Part shown: piece after piece, positions 24,461 to 33,522 of the stretch
How positions within the stretch are numbered: the stretch's first letter is position 1
Layout of the letters: each line of letters opens with the position of its first letter
DNA from: Crocinitomicaceae bacterium
GTDB taxonomy: Bacteria; Bacteroidota; Bacteroidia; Flavobacteriales_D; Crocinitomicaceae
Assembly: GCA_023268965.1 (NCBI GenBank)
Contig: JALRJE010000083.1
Location: 1-36,740 of the forward strand
Reading direction: 5' to 3'
DNA length: 36,740 nucleotides
Position numbers and translations under genes: made by a program
Notes under the pieces: model-generated
Database searches by the model: none
What the model saw: the letters and a program-made list of their open reading frames with translations, nothing else
What the model was told of the DNA's origin: nothing

Positions 24461-25737
24461 GAGTACTTTTACTCGGATCCGGCGGCCGCGAACACGCCAT
24501 TGCCTGGAAAATCTCACAAAGTTCTATCCTAGACGAGCTTTTCATTGCACCCGGAAATGCCGGAACCAAAAAACACGGTAAAAACCTCGACCTCAAACTC
24601 AACGATTTCGAAGCCATTAAACAAGCCGTGCTTCAGCATGCCATTGACATGGTGGTGGTTGGCCCTGAAGAACCGCTCGTTTTAGGTATCTACGATTACT
24701 TTCAACAAGATTCAGCGCTCAGAAACGTTGCAGTCATTGGCCCCAGCAAGGAGGGTGCTCAACTAGAGGGTAGCAAAGACTTTGCGAAAGCGTTTATGTC
24801 TAGACATCGCATTCCCACAGCCAAATACGGCACTTTTGAAGCTAAAACACTAACCGAAGGTTTGCGTTTTTTAGACGCCATGAAAGGCCCTTATGTACTC
24901 AAAGCCGACGGCTTAGCAGCAGGTAAAGGGGTTTTGATCATCGATGAACTCGAAGAAGCCAAACGCGAACTCGAAGAAATGTTAGTTGGGGCTAAATTTG
25001 GCCAGGCAAGTGCCAAAGTAGTCATCGAACAATTTTTAGACGGGATCGAACTCTCCGTTTTTGCCATTACCGACGGTGAATCTTTTAAACTGTTGCCAGA
25101 AGCCAAAGACTACAAACGCATCGGAGAAGGCGACACCGGCCTGAACACCGGTGGAATGGGCGCTATTTCTCCAGTACCATTTGCAGATGCTGCCTTCATG
25201 GACAAAGTACTTAATCGGGTTGTGATTCCAACAATTAAAGGCCTCAAAGCTGAAAAGATTACTTATAACGGTTTCGTATTCTTCGGTCTTATTAGTGTCA
25301 AAGGCGATCCATATGTCATCGAATACAACTGCCGTATGGGAGATCCAGAAACAGAGGTCGTTATGCCACGAATCAAAAGCGATATTCTCGATCTCTTCGA
25401 AGGAGTAGCCACCCACACCTTGTCTGAACGCGATATCCAATTTCACGACAAAAGTGCAGCCACAGTCATGATGGTAGCTGGTGGTTATCCAGGAGCATAC
25501 GAAAAAGGCAAAACGATTTATGGGCTAAATAGTATTACCGACAGTTTGGTTTTTCATGCCGGTACGCTCCCAGACGGCCCCTCTGTGGTCTCCAATGGCG
25601 GTCGTGTTTTGGCGGTTACCTCCTACGGTAAAAACCTCGAAAGTGCCTTAGAACGCAGCTATGACACCATCTCAAAAATTTCCTTTGAAGATGCCTATTT
25701 TCGAAAAGATATTGGCCAAGATGTGCTCCAAAAATAA
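24457..25737 (+). CDS. purD: Phosphoribosylamine-glycine ligase
   Basis: GAR synthetase, second step of purine synthesis, an ATP-grasp ligase of 426 residues. It begins MRVLLLGSGGREHAIAWKI, then has VVVGPEEPLVLGI, the FAKAFMSRHRIPTAKY segment, the ATP-grasp stretch PYVLKADGLAAGKGVLI and DYKRIGEGDTGLNTGGMGA, and the metal-binding NCRMGDPETE. The start at 24457 overlaps the purQ stop as ATGA; a TTG two codons earlier is possible but unlikely. A CNNM-type transporter gene follows after five bases. Confidence 0.96.
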   Translation: MRVLLLGSGGREHAIAWKISQSSILDELFIAPGNAGTKKHGKNLDLKLNDFEAIKQAVLQHAIDMVVVGPEEPLVLGIYDYFQQDSALRNVAVIGPSKEGAQLEGSKDFAKAFMSRHRIPTAKYGTFEAKTLTEGLRFLDAMKGPYVLKADGLAAGKGVLIIDELEEAKRELEEMLVGAKFGQASAKVVIEQFLDGIELSVFAITDGESFKLLPEAKDYKRIGEGDTGLNTGGMGAISPVPFADAAFMDKVLNRVVIPTIKGLKAEKITYNGFVFFGLISVKGDPYVIEYNCRMGDPETEVVMPRIKSDILDLFEGVATHTLSERDIQFHDKSAATVMMVAGGYPGAYEKGKTIYGLNSITDSLVFHAGTLPDGPSVVSNGGRVLAVTSYGKNLESALERSYDTISKISFEDAYFRKDIGQDVLQK

Positions 25738-25742
25738 GCAAA

Positions 25743-26999
25743 ATGGATTTTAACCTTGTGCTGATTCTCTGGGCTTTGGTTTGCTCAGCATTCTTTTCAG
25801 CCATGGAATTGGCCTATATCTCCGCCAATCGTTTGCGCATAGAAGTGGTAAAGTCCAACAGTACCCTACAAGCCAAAATCCTCAGGCTTTTTTACCGAAA
25901 AGAAAGTAACATGATTGCCCTTTTGCTTTTGGGTAACAATATTGCGCTCGTCGTTTACGGTATTGCAGCCGGTGCTACACTTGGCCCAATACTGGCTCAA
26001 ATGGGATTTGAAGATCAAAATATATTGCTCATCGCTCAGACCATTATATCAACGCTTTTGGTGCTAGTAACGGCCGAATTTTTACCCAAAGCACTCGTGC
26101 AACTCAATCCAAATAAAGCACTCGACCTCGGTTTATACCCGCTGTTCATTTTATATATTCTGCTTTTTATTCCATCGCAGCTCGTTTTGCTGATGAGCGC
26201 CGGATTTCTAAAAATTTTTGGCGTAGAAAAGGAACAACAACGCGTATTTTCCAAAGTTGACCTCGAAAATTACGTAGATGAACTAAGTGCCAACCTAACC
26301 GACGAAGAAGAGCTCGGAAACGACATGCTATTGTTGCGCAATGCCCTCGACTTTTCTAAAGTCAAAGCCCGAGACTGCATGATCCCCAGGCCAGAAATTA
26401 TTGCTGTTGATATCCAAGACCCAATTGAGGACGCCAAAAGCCTCATGACTGCCAAAGGTTTGTCCAAACTCATTATTTACCGCGACGACATCGACAATAT
26501 TATAGGCTATATCCATTCTTTTGATTTATTCAAAAGACCAGCTTCCATCAAGCAAATTTTAAAGCCTATTTCTTTTGTTCCCACGGTAATGAGCGGCAAA
26601 GAATTACTCGAAAAATTCACCAATCAAGTAGGCAATTTTGCAGTCGTCACGGATGAATACGGCGGTACTGCGGGCATCATCACCTTAGAAGATGTCATTG
26701 AAGAAATCTTCGGAGAAATTCAGGACGAACACGACAAAGAAGCACTCACTGAACAACAAATTTCACCCAATGAATACTTATTCTCCGCACGAATAGACAT
26801 CGACTACCTCAATGAAGCCTATGATTTCAAGCTCAAAGAATCTGATTCCTATGATACGCTAGCAGGGCTGATACTCGAACAGCTCGAAAGATTGCCTGCC
26901 GAAGGCGATGAAGTTCAAGTGGATAACCACACCCTCATTGTAGAAAAAATGAGTGAACGAAAAATTGAAACCGTCCGTTTTTTCTATGTCGAAAATTGA
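25743..26999 (+). CDS. CNNM/CorC (hemolysin)-family membrane protein
   Basis: A 418-residue protein with three parts in order: a DUF21/CNNM membrane domain (about residues 1-180, with SAFFSAMELAYISANRLR and MIALLLLGNNIALVVYG), a pair of CBS domains (about 195-320, with ARDCMIPRPEIIAVD and FAVVTDEYGGTAGIITLEDVIEEIFGEI) and a C-terminal CorC_HlyC domain (DSYDTLAGLILEQLERLPAEGDEV). The family is linked to Mg2+ or other cation export or tolerance. GldE of gliding bacteria shares this layout, but the short N-terminus fits the paralogue that in Bacteroidota is often near lptC better. It sits five bases after purD and overlaps the next gene by 14. Confidence 0.87.
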   Translation: MDFNLVLILWALVCSAFFSAMELAYISANRLRIEVVKSNSTLQAKILRLFYRKESNMIALLLLGNNIALVVYGIAAGATLGPILAQMGFEDQNILLIAQTIISTLLVLVTAEFLPKALVQLNPNKALDLGLYPLFILYILLFIPSQLVLLMSAGFLKIFGVEKEQQRVFSKVDLENYVDELSANLTDEEELGNDMLLLRNALDFSKVKARDCMIPRPEIIAVDIQDPIEDAKSLMTAKGLSKLIIYRDDIDNIIGYIHSFDLFKRPASIKQILKPISFVPTVMSGKELLEKFTNQVGNFAVVTDEYGGTAGIITLEDVIEEIFGEIQDEHDKEALTEQQISPNEYLFSARIDIDYLNEAYDFKLKESDSYDTLAGLILEQLERLPAEGDEVQVDNHTLIVEKMSERKIETVRFFYVEN

Positions 27000-27663
27000 T
27001 AAGCTTCCGCTCTTAAATGACTACGATGCGATCATTTTTGATATGGATGGCGTTTTGATCGATTCCGAACCACTCTGGAAAATTGCCATGGAATTTGTTT
27101 TTGGGCAATATGGCTCCACCCTAACCCATCAGGATTTTCAAAAGACGGTTGGGCTTCGCATCGATGAAGTAATTGCCTTTTGGAATATCCAAGAAAATTG
27201 GAAGCTTTCAGACCTCAAAAATGTAGAAAATCAAATTATTGATAAACTGATTTCACTCATTGAGTTCGATCCAAAACCACTACCAGGTGTTTTAGATACC
27301 CTACAATTTTTAAAAGAAAGTGGTAAAAAAATAGGCCTCGCAACCTCTTCATCTCAACGGCTGATCACGACAGTTCTGCGCGCACTCAACATTGAATCCT
27401 ACTTTGATTTTGCGTATTCGGCCGAATTCGAAACCTACGGAAAACCGCATCCAGGTGTGTATATCAAAGTTGCGGCCCATTTAGCGGTTCCAACGCAAAG
27501 GTGTTTGGTTATAGAAGACTCACTGAATGGCGTCATTGCAGGGCTTGCCGCTCAAATGAAGGTATGCTGTATCCCAGAAAAAACACACTTTCCAAATCCA
27601 AAACTTGCTGTTGCGCACTTCCAATGCACCGACCTTCACCAATTACTTACTACTTGGCGTTAA
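26986..27663 (+). CDS. HAD-family sugar-phosphate phosphatase (HxpB-like)
   Basis: A haloacid dehalogenase hydrolase of about 225 residues. Motif I is FDMDGVLIDSEPLW with nucleophile Asp19 and acid Asp21; motif II is GLATSSS; the Lys of motif III is in GKPHPGVYIKVA; motif IV is VIEDSLNGVIAG. The cap after motif I and DSEPLW suggest the hexitol phosphatase/2-deoxyglucose-6-phosphatase or beta-phosphoglucomutase-like group. The real substrate is unknown. The start is ATG 26986, inside the end of the CNNM gene (14-base overlap); an upstream GTG frame would add residues without homology. Confidence 0.85.
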   Translation: MSKIDKLPLLNDYDAIIFDMDGVLIDSEPLWKIAMEFVFGQYGSTLTHQDFQKTVGLRIDEVIAFWNIQENWKLSDLKNVENQIIDKLISLIEFDPKPLPGVLDTLQFLKESGKKIGLATSSSQRLITTVLRALNIESYFDFAYSAEFETYGKPHPGVYIKVAAHLAVPTQRCLVIEDSLNGVIAGLAAQMKVCCIPEKTHFPNPKLAVAHFQCTDLHQLLTTWR

Positions 27664-27682
27664 CTCAGCCCATTCAAATTGT

Positions 27683-27690
27683 TATTTTTG
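27683..27690 (+). promoter_or_regulatory. Putative ruvB promoter
   Basis: TATTTTTG fits TANNTTTG, six bases before the ruvB ATG, so the predicted leader would be about three bases. Confidence 0.5.
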
Positions 27691-27696
27691 TAAGCA

Positions 27697-28719
27697 ATGG
27701 AAGATTCATTCGACTACAGAGAAGAGGCCAACGTTCCTAACGAACAAGAACTTGATAAGGTCTTGCGTCCAAAATCATTACGAGATTTTGCCGGGCAACC
27801 TGCAGTGGTAGAAAATTTAGAAGTCTTTGTCCAAGCGGCACAGTTGCGAAAAGAACCCCTTGACCACGTTTTACTGCACGGGCCTCCAGGCCTTGGTAAA
27901 ACCACACTTGCCAACATCATTGCCAACGAACTTGGCGTCGGATTCAAAATCACCTCAGGCCCCGTCCTAGACAAAGCTGGAGACCTCGCTGGCCTACTAA
28001 CGAACTTGGCCGAAGGCGATGTTCTATTTATTGACGAAATACATCGCTTGAGTCCAGTTATTGAAGAATATCTCTATTCGGCCATGGAAGACTACGTGAT
28101 CGATATCATGCTCGATTCCGGGGCCAATGCGCGCAGTATTCAAATTAACCTCAATCCATTTACACTCATCGGGGCTACCACACGCTCTGGTTTGCTCACC
28201 TCTCCTTTGCGCGCCCGCTTTGGAATCAATGCCCGACTTGAATACTATGATTCCAAGACCCTCACCTCTATCGTTGAACGCTCGGCTTCTCTCCTCCACA
28301 TTGGTATAGAGGAAAGCGCCGCCTACAAAATTGCAAGTCGCAGCCGTGGCACCCCGCGTATTGCCAATGCTTTACTCAGACGCGTTCGAGATTTTGCACA
28401 AATCAAAGGTTCGGGTCATATCGACGACGACATCACCGAAATTGCGCTCAAAGCGCTCAATGTAGACGCCAATGGCCTCGACGAAATGGACATTCGCATC
28501 TTAAAAGTACTGATCGATAAATTCAATGGCGGGCCAGTTGGGCTTACCACCATTGCAACTGCTATCGGCGAGAACGCTGGTACTTTGGAGGAGGTATATG
28601 AGCCCTTTCTAATCCAAGAAGGTTTTTTAATGCGTACACCACGTGGGCGAAAAGCCACCGAAAAAAGCTACAAGCACCTCGGTAAAGACCTCGGTTGGGC
28701 CCAAGGTGGTTTATTCTGA
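27697..28719 (+). CDS. ruvB: Holliday junction branch migration helicase RuvB
   Basis: AAA+ motor of the RuvAB branch migration complex, 340 residues. Walker A is GPPGLGKT (62-69), Walker [10 protein letters not shown] (about 108-116), sensor 1 [17 protein letters not shown] with its arginine finger, and the C-terminal winged helix has [14 protein letters not shown] and ending [14 protein letters not shown]. It overlaps no gene upstream and has its own promoter-like element. queG starts one base after its stop, a pairing I recall from other Bacteroidota. Confidence 0.97.
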   Translation: MEDSFDYREEANVPNEQELDKVLRPKSLRDFAGQPAVVENLEVFVQAAQLRKEPLDHVLLHGPPGLGKTTLANIIANELGVGFKITSGPVLDKAGDLAGLLTNLAEGDVLFIDEIHRLSPVIEEYLYSAMEDYVIDIMLDSGANARSIQINLNPFTLIGATTRSGLLTSPLRARFGINARLEYYDSKTLTSIVERSASLLHIGIEESAAYKIASRSRGTPRIANALLRRVRDFAQIKGSGHIDDDITEIALKALNVDANGLDEMDIRILKVLIDKFNGGPVGLTTIATAIGENAGTLEEVYEPFLIQEGFLMRTPRGRKATEKSYKHLGKDLGWAQGGLF

Positions 28720-28720
28720 C

Positions 28721-29653
28721 ATGAAACACGACGCCTACAAAGCACTGATCACGAACGCAGCAAAGTCGCTCGGATTTTTCCACATAGGCTTTTCAAAGGC
28801 TGGCTTTCTCGAAGAAGAAGCTCCTCGGCTCGAGCATTGGCTTCAGCAAAATTACCATGGTCAAATGGCATACATGGCCAATCATTTCGATAAGCGCTTG
28901 GATCCGCGCTTGCTCGAGCCAGGAACGAAAACCATCATTTCATTGTTGCTCAATTATTTCCCTGAAAAAACGCAACAAGACCCCAGTGCACCTCAGATTG
29001 CCAAATATGCTTACGGCCAGGACTACCACCACGTCATCAAAGACAAATTAAAGGAATTACTGCACACACTTCGCCAACAAATTGGAGATATACAAGGAAG
29101 GGCGTTTGTCGATTCAGCACCGGTCATGGATAAGGCATGGGCCAAAAAAGCCGGTCTTGGCTGGATTGGTAAGAGCACCAACCTGATCCATCCAAAAAAC
29201 GGAAGTTTTTTCTTTGTTGCAGAGTTATTTGTGGACCTTGAAATAAGCCCTGACGGCCCTATCAAAGATTATTGTGGGTCTTGTACGCGTTGTATAGACG
29301 CCTGCCCTACTGATGCCTTGGCAACACCATATGTAATCGATGCTTCGAAGTGTATATCTTATCTTACTATAGAACTCAAAGATGCCGATCTGCCCTCTGC
29401 ATTTAAAGGTAAAATGGAAAATTGGGCTTTTGGCTGCGATATTTGTCAAGATGTATGCCCATGGAACCGATTCTCAAAGGTTCAAAAAGAGCAAGCGTTG
29501 GAGCCGCATCCAGAATTTTTAAATTTAACGTCCTCAGAATGGGAATCCATGACTGCTGAATCCTTTCAAATGCTCTTTGGCAAGAGTGCGGTGAAGAGAA
29601 CGAAGTATACCGGTCTAAAAAGAAATATTCAGTTTTTAAAAAAGGACTTTTAA
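28721..29653 (+). CDS. queG: Epoxyqueuosine reductase
   Basis: Cobalamin-dependent iron-sulphur enzyme that reduces epoxyqueuosine to queuosine in tRNA. 310 residues. Two 4Fe-4S motifs are visible: [12 protein letters not shown] (Cys185, 188, 191, 195) and CDICQDVC (Cys239, 242, 246), with a further Cys211. The [22 protein letters not shown] stretch holds the conserved Asp131 used in catalysis. I start at ATG 28721; a longer frame begins inside ruvB but has no homology. As the enzyme needs a corrinoid, it is a possible consumer of whatever the FecCD/BtuCD-type importer at 1607-4304 brings in, which is only an inference. Confidence 0.94.
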   Translation: MKHDAYKALITNAAKSLGFFHIGFSKAGFLEEEAPRLEHWLQQNYHGQMAYMANHFDKRLDPRLLEPGTKTIISLLLNYFPEKTQQDPSAPQIAKYAYGQDYHHVIKDKLKELLHTLRQQIGDIQGRAFVDSAPVMDKAWAKKAGLGWIGKSTNLIHPKNGSFFFVAELFVDLEISPDGPIKDYCGSCTRCIDACPTDALATPYVIDASKCISYLTIELKDADLPSAFKGKMENWAFGCDICQDVCPWNRFSKVQKEQALEPHPEFLNLTSSEWESMTAESFQMLFGKSAVKRTKYTGLKRNIQFLKKDF

Positions 29654-29678
29654 GCGTTTTTTGAAAACCCTTAGTGCT

Positions 29679-29686
29679 TACCTTTG
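29679..29686 (+). promoter_or_regulatory. Putative kmo promoter
   Basis: TACCTTTG fits TANNTTTG and has TTTG 15 bases upstream (29660-29663). The predicted leader is about 31 bases. Confidence 0.5.
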
Positions 29687-29720
29687 TTAGATACTGTAGC
29701 ATAAAATGCAATAAGCAAAT

Positions 29721-31088
29721 ATGACAAAAAATAGAGAGGCCATCATTATTGGCGCAGGATTAGTTGGATCACTTTGGGCCGTTTATTTGGCTAAAGCTGG
29801 TTACAAAGTTACCATCTTTGAACGCCGAACCGACATTCGTAAAGCCGAAATTAGTGCAGGAAAGTCAATTAATTTATCGCTCTCTGTGCGTGGTTGGACC
29901 GCCCTAGATGCGGTAGGTGTGGGCGATGAAATTCGCAAAATTGCCATTCCGATGCACGGTCGCATGATGCACGACCTCAGTGGCAAACTCACCTATCAAC
30001 AATATGGAGAGGATGGTCAGGCCATCTACTCAGTCTCGAGAGGAAGTGTGAATGCCAAAATGATGGATATCGCCGAAACGCATGGCAAAGCCACCATCCA
30101 TTACCAAACCGAATGCCTAAGAGTAGATTTAAAAAATGCTGTCGCCTACTTGCGCAACACACAAAGTGGCGAAACCTTTGAGGCGAAAGCAGATGTTATT
30201 TTTGCGGCCGATGGTGCTTTTAGTGCGGTGCGCTATAACTCTATGCAAAAACTCGATCGTTTTCAGTACAGTCAACATTACATAGCCGATGGCTACCGAG
30301 AAATCCTGCTTCCCGCTTTACCGGACGGCAGCTACCCTATGGATAAAAACGCGCTGCACATTTGGCCTCGTGGCCGCTTCATGATGATTGCCTTGGCCAA
30401 TGAAGACGGCTCTTTTACTTGCACGCTTTTCATGCCACACGAAAACCACGAGTTTGCTTTTGACAAACTTCAAAGTAAAGCCGACGTCGATCGTTTTTTC
30501 AGGACTATTTTCCCTGACTTCCACGACATGATGCCCAATATCGCTGACAAATGGGAAGACCACCCACTTTCCAATCTTGCCATTGTTCGTTGTTACCCTT
30601 GGGCCTCAGGTAAAGTAGGTTTAATGGGCGATGCCGCGCACGCAACCGTTCCATTTTATGGCCAAGGCATGAATGCTGGTTTTGAAGACTGCCGCATACT
30701 CAATGACTTAATGATCAAGCACAACCACGATTGGGATACCATTTGGGCAGAATACAGCCCCCTTCGCAAACCAAATGGCGACGCATTACAAGATCTTTCC
30801 CTTGACAACTACATCGAAATGCGCGACCTCGTCGCTGACCCGTCTTTCTTGTTGCGTAAGAAAATCGAAGCAAAATTCAGCAAATTGTATCCAAATAAAT
30901 GGTTGCCGTTATATAGTCAAGTTACATTTAGTAACATTCCTTATTCGATTGCTTACGAACAAGGTAAAAAACAAAGCGTCATTATGGACGAAATCATGGC
31001 ACAACCTACTATTGAAACCCACTGGGACAGTCCAGAGATTATGGAGGCTATCCTAGATCAATGTCGTTTATTTAATTTCCAAACATGA
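29721..31088 (+). CDS. kmo: Kynurenine 3-monooxygenase
   Basis: FAD-dependent hydroxylase that turns kynurenine into 3-hydroxykynurenine with NADPH and oxygen. The 455 residues start with the dinucleotide-binding GAGLVGS (11-17) after AIII, show IFAADGAFSAVR as the second FAD motif and GDAAHATVPFYGQGMNAGFEDC as the ribose-binding motif, the last being typical of KMO. In bacteria it serves tryptophan catabolism or de novo NAD synthesis through quinolinate. No other kynurenine gene is in the window. It ends with a four-base overlap (ATGA) with a secreted protein gene. Confidence 0.94.
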   Translation: MTKNREAIIIGAGLVGSLWAVYLAKAGYKVTIFERRTDIRKAEISAGKSINLSLSVRGWTALDAVGVGDEIRKIAIPMHGRMMHDLSGKLTYQQYGEDGQAIYSVSRGSVNAKMMDIAETHGKATIHYQTECLRVDLKNAVAYLRNTQSGETFEAKADVIFAADGAFSAVRYNSMQKLDRFQYSQHYIADGYREILLPALPDGSYPMDKNALHIWPRGRFMMIALANEDGSFTCTLFMPHENHEFAFDKLQSKADVDRFFRTIFPDFHDMMPNIADKWEDHPLSNLAIVRCYPWASGKVGLMGDAAHATVPFYGQGMNAGFEDCRILNDLMIKHNHDWDTIWAEYSPLRKPNGDALQDLSLDNYIEMRDLVADPSFLLRKKIEAKFSKLYPNKWLPLYSQVTFSNIPYSIAYEQGKKQSVIMDEIMAQPTIETHWDSPEIMEAILDQCRLFNFQT

Positions 31089-31978
31089 GAATACTCCTGC
31101 TTTTATTATGTAGCACCCCAATTATGTGGGCCCAAGGGGGCTTTGAAAAATCAAAGAAACAAGGAAATGACTACCTACAAGTCAGGAACCACGGTTACCA
31201 ATTTTCTTTGGGACCTACTTATTCGTTTGTGAATCAGCCTCTCCAAGGAGATTTAATCGTAAACCAAGTAGACCGCGGAAATTATTCCGTTACTCCGGAG
31301 GCAAAACTCGGCTTTTATGCTGAATTTGGTCTAGCACATTTTCCGAAATGGAAAGGAACACCCATTAAAGCACTCGGCAAGAGCAGAGTGATGGACTATT
31401 TTGATTGGGGAATTGGCTACCGCCAAATCAATGGTCTAGAAACAACGCTTCTAGAAATCCAAGACGCCAACAGTAGCAATTATAGTATAACCACAGGAGA
31501 AGGCCAAATGCGCACGGGCTATCTCTACGGCAGTATTAGAGCACACTCGCTTATCTATTTTGGTAAAAAAGTGGTGGTCAAAGTGCGCAAGCATTTTCTA
31601 GACCAAAGTTTAGGTCTCAATTACGACTTACAAGTTCGTGCAGACACCCTTGGCTACCAAAATTTCCTTGCAGCCCATCCTGTTGCGCAGTTATACCAAC
31701 CGAATTTAGCTGCAGGTATGCTACAATTCAATTACCAAATTGGCATTGGTATTCGTTTAAACAAAGCCTGGATTCTCATACCTGGGGTTTCCTTACCCAT
31801 TGTAACACTCACCCCTTGGCAAGGCTTTAATGCGAATATTCATTGGTTCAGCTCCACTTATTGGCCTGTCCAAGCGCAGTTTAAAGTCATTAAATTATTT
31901 GAAGCACCAACCAAGTGCGGTGTATACAGCACCCCCGAAGACAGAGATATGGAAAAACAATACCGAATGGACAACTAA
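31085..31978 (+). CDS. Secreted/outer membrane protein of unknown function
   Basis: A 297-residue protein with signal peptide RILLLLLCSTPIMWAQG. The rest is rich in alternating polar and hydrophobic strands with aromatic residues (YQFSLGPTYSFVNQ, KLGFYAEFGLAHF, YFDWGIGYRQI, AAGMLQFNYQIGIGIRLN), which suggests a small beta barrel. The C-terminus is hydrophilic and has no terminal Phe, so it may not end in a classical barrel strand. I do not recognise the family. It starts inside the kmo stop codon (ATGA), so it is expressed with kmo. It converges on the next gene with an eight-base gap. Confidence 0.65.
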   Translation: MRILLLLLCSTPIMWAQGGFEKSKKQGNDYLQVRNHGYQFSLGPTYSFVNQPLQGDLIVNQVDRGNYSVTPEAKLGFYAEFGLAHFPKWKGTPIKALGKSRVMDYFDWGIGYRQINGLETTLLEIQDANSSNYSITTGEGQMRTGYLYGSIRAHSLIYFGKKVVVKVRKHFLDQSLGLNYDLQVRADTLGYQNFLAAHPVAQLYQPNLAAGMLQFNYQIGIGIRLNKAWILIPGVSLPIVTLTPWQGFNANIHWFSSTYWPVQAQFKVIKLFEAPTKCGVYSTPEDRDMEKQYRMDN

Positions 31979-31986
31979 GCAGTCGC

Positions 31987-32520
31987 TTATGAAATCCAAA
32001 TAGGTATCACTTTTTTAGGTAGTTTTTTTCGGAGTCTTTTGAGCACAGAATCACGATCTGAGACGTTGCCGCAACGCAAAACTTGTCGAGAAATTAGCTG
32101 TCCGCCTCGATAGATAGAAAACTCAAAAGAAACTGAAGTTGCCTCCTCTCTATAAATCTGATAGATGCTTGTTGTTTCGAGTAATTCAGCCAAAGTTTGG
32201 GTGTCTTCGCTGGCTTTAAAATTTCGGTCATAACCGCGAACATTCACTACTAAGTAGGTATCAAAGCCTTTTTGAAGCAAAATTTGCTGAATGGAGTCGT
32301 TCAATAAATGCTGTGGGTCTTCACCTTGTTTCAAAACGTTCATTAAGGGAAGTGCTTTGATTTGATATCCTTTGAGGATATCTGTCATAAGGGCCTGCAT
32401 GGCGTAGCGGTCTTCTTCTTTATCAAATTGCGTAATGACAAGCGCGTTGTTGAGCTTGATTCCTTGTGCATGGCCTACATTTGAAAGAATAGCCAAACTA
32501 ATAAAAAACAAATACTTCAT
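31987..32520 (-). CDS. Small secreted protein of unknown function
   Basis: A 177-residue protein with a signal peptide (YLFFISLAILSNVGHAQ) and a mixed alpha-beta body: ALVITQFDKEEDRYAMQAL, then DSIQQILLQKGFDTYLVVNVRG, and ending KLRKKLPKKVIPIWIS-like, rich in Lys. The QKGFDTYLVVNVRGYD stretch and the SVSFEFSIYRGGQLISRQ strand resemble CsgG-like or other lipoprotein-linked folds only loosely, so I give no name. It follows metF on the same strand after eight bases and likely shares its transcript. Confidence 0.6.
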   Translation of the reverse strand: MKYLFFISLAILSNVGHAQGIKLNNALVITQFDKEEDRYAMQALMTDILKGYQIKALPLMNVLKQGEDPQHLLNDSIQQILLQKGFDTYLVVNVRGYDRNFKASEDTQTLAELLETTSIYQIYREEATSVSFEFSIYRGGQLISRQVLRCGNVSDRDSVLKRLRKKLPKKVIPIWIS

Positions 32521-32528
32521 GCGCTAAG

Positions 32529-33479
32529 TTAAAAAACTTCAGAAGCAATTTGCTTCACTGAGGTAGAATTAGACATTGTGTAATAATGAATACAAGGGGC
32601 GCCTGCTGCTTTGAGTTCTTTGGACTGAGCAATTCCCCATTCGATTCCGAGCGCTTCTACCTGAGCATTGCTTTTACATTTTAATAGCTCTTTGGATAGG
32701 GCGATTGGGTAGTCGATATGAAAAAACTTTGGAAGAAAACTGATGTGAGCTAGTGTTTTGATCGGCTTGAGGCCCGGTATGATTGGGACAGTGATACCCG
32801 CTGCTCTGCAAGCTGCCACAAAATCAAAATATTTTTGATTATCAAAAAACATTTGCGTAACCAAGTAAGTTGCACCGGCATCGACCTTTGCTTTGAGGTA
32901 GTGAAGGTCAGTTTCTAGGTTCATGGCCTCAAAATGTTTTTCTGGGTAGGCTGCCGCACCAATACAGAAATGCGTTGGGTCTTGGCCCTGCCCTTCAGTA
33001 AAATACTCGCCTGTATTCATTTGATGGACTTGCTCGATAAGCTCTACAGCATAGGCGTGACCTTCAGGATGCGGTCTAAAAGTCGCTTCTGACTTAACGG
33101 CGTCACCGCGTAGGGCGAGTACGTTGTCAATACCTAAAAAATGGAGGTCAATGAGGGCGTTTTCAGTTTCCTCTTTACTGAATCCGCCACATATGAGGTG
33201 AGGAATGGCATCTACGTCGTATTTATGCATAATTGCCGCACAAATACCTACTGTTCCGGGGCGTTTACGCACCGCCTTTTTTTCTAAAAGGCCGTGTTCG
33301 CGCTCAATATAGACAAATTCTTCTCGGTGATACGTCACATTAATGAACTTCGGTTTGAACTCCATAAGCGGATCAATTCCATCGTAAATTGAAGCAATAC
33401 TCTTGCCCTTTAGTGGAGGTAAAATTTCAAAAGAAAATAGTGTGTTTTCAGCGGCTGATAGGTGATCCGTAACTTTCAT
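32529..33479 (-). CDS. metF: 5,10-methylenetetrahydrofolate reductase
   Basis: MetF reduces methylene-THF to methyl-THF, the methyl donor for methionine synthesis. 316 residues. The TIM-barrel marks are FSFEILPPLKGKS (catalytic Glu18 in FEILPP), FINVTYHRE, ALRGDAV with the conserved Asp, FCIGAAAYPEKH and the substrate loop TYLVTQMFFDNQKYFDF. It has its own promoter candidate 17 bases upstream. A small secreted protein gene follows after eight bases, a pairing without obvious metabolic sense. metH or metE is not in the window. Confidence 0.96.
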   Translation of the reverse strand: MKVTDHLSAAENTLFSFEILPPLKGKSIASIYDGIDPLMEFKPKFINVTYHREEFVYIEREHGLLEKKAVRKRPGTVGICAAIMHKYDVDAIPHLICGGFSKEETENALIDLHFLGIDNVLALRGDAVKSEATFRPHPEGHAYAVELIEQVHQMNTGEYFTEGQGQDPTHFCIGAAAYPEKHFEAMNLETDLHYLKAKVDAGATYLVTQMFFDNQKYFDFVAACRAAGITVPIIPGLKPIKTLAHISFLPKFFHIDYPIALSKELLKCKSNAQVEALGIEWGIAQSKELKAAGAPCIHYYTMSNSTSVKQIASEVF

Positions 33480-33495
33480 TGCTTGAATTAGGGTA

Positions 33496-33503
33496 CAAAG
33501 ATA
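33496..33503 (-). promoter_or_regulatory. Putative metF promoter
   Basis: On the minus strand TATCTTTG fits TANNTTTG, 16 bases before the metF start, in the 43-base gap after the aminotransferase gene. No good -33 TTG at normal spacing is seen. Confidence 0.45.
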
Positions 33504-33522
33504 AGTGTTTGCTTAACAATAA

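Noticed and set aside
25743-26999. Calling the CNNM/CorC protein GldE
   Set aside because: The domain layout is shared by GldE and by a general paralogue; the short N-terminus and lack of gldD or ssb next to it do not support GldE, so no symbol was given.
29641-29665. A terminator after queG
   Set aside because: A- and T-rich runs are present but no stem of useful length forms.
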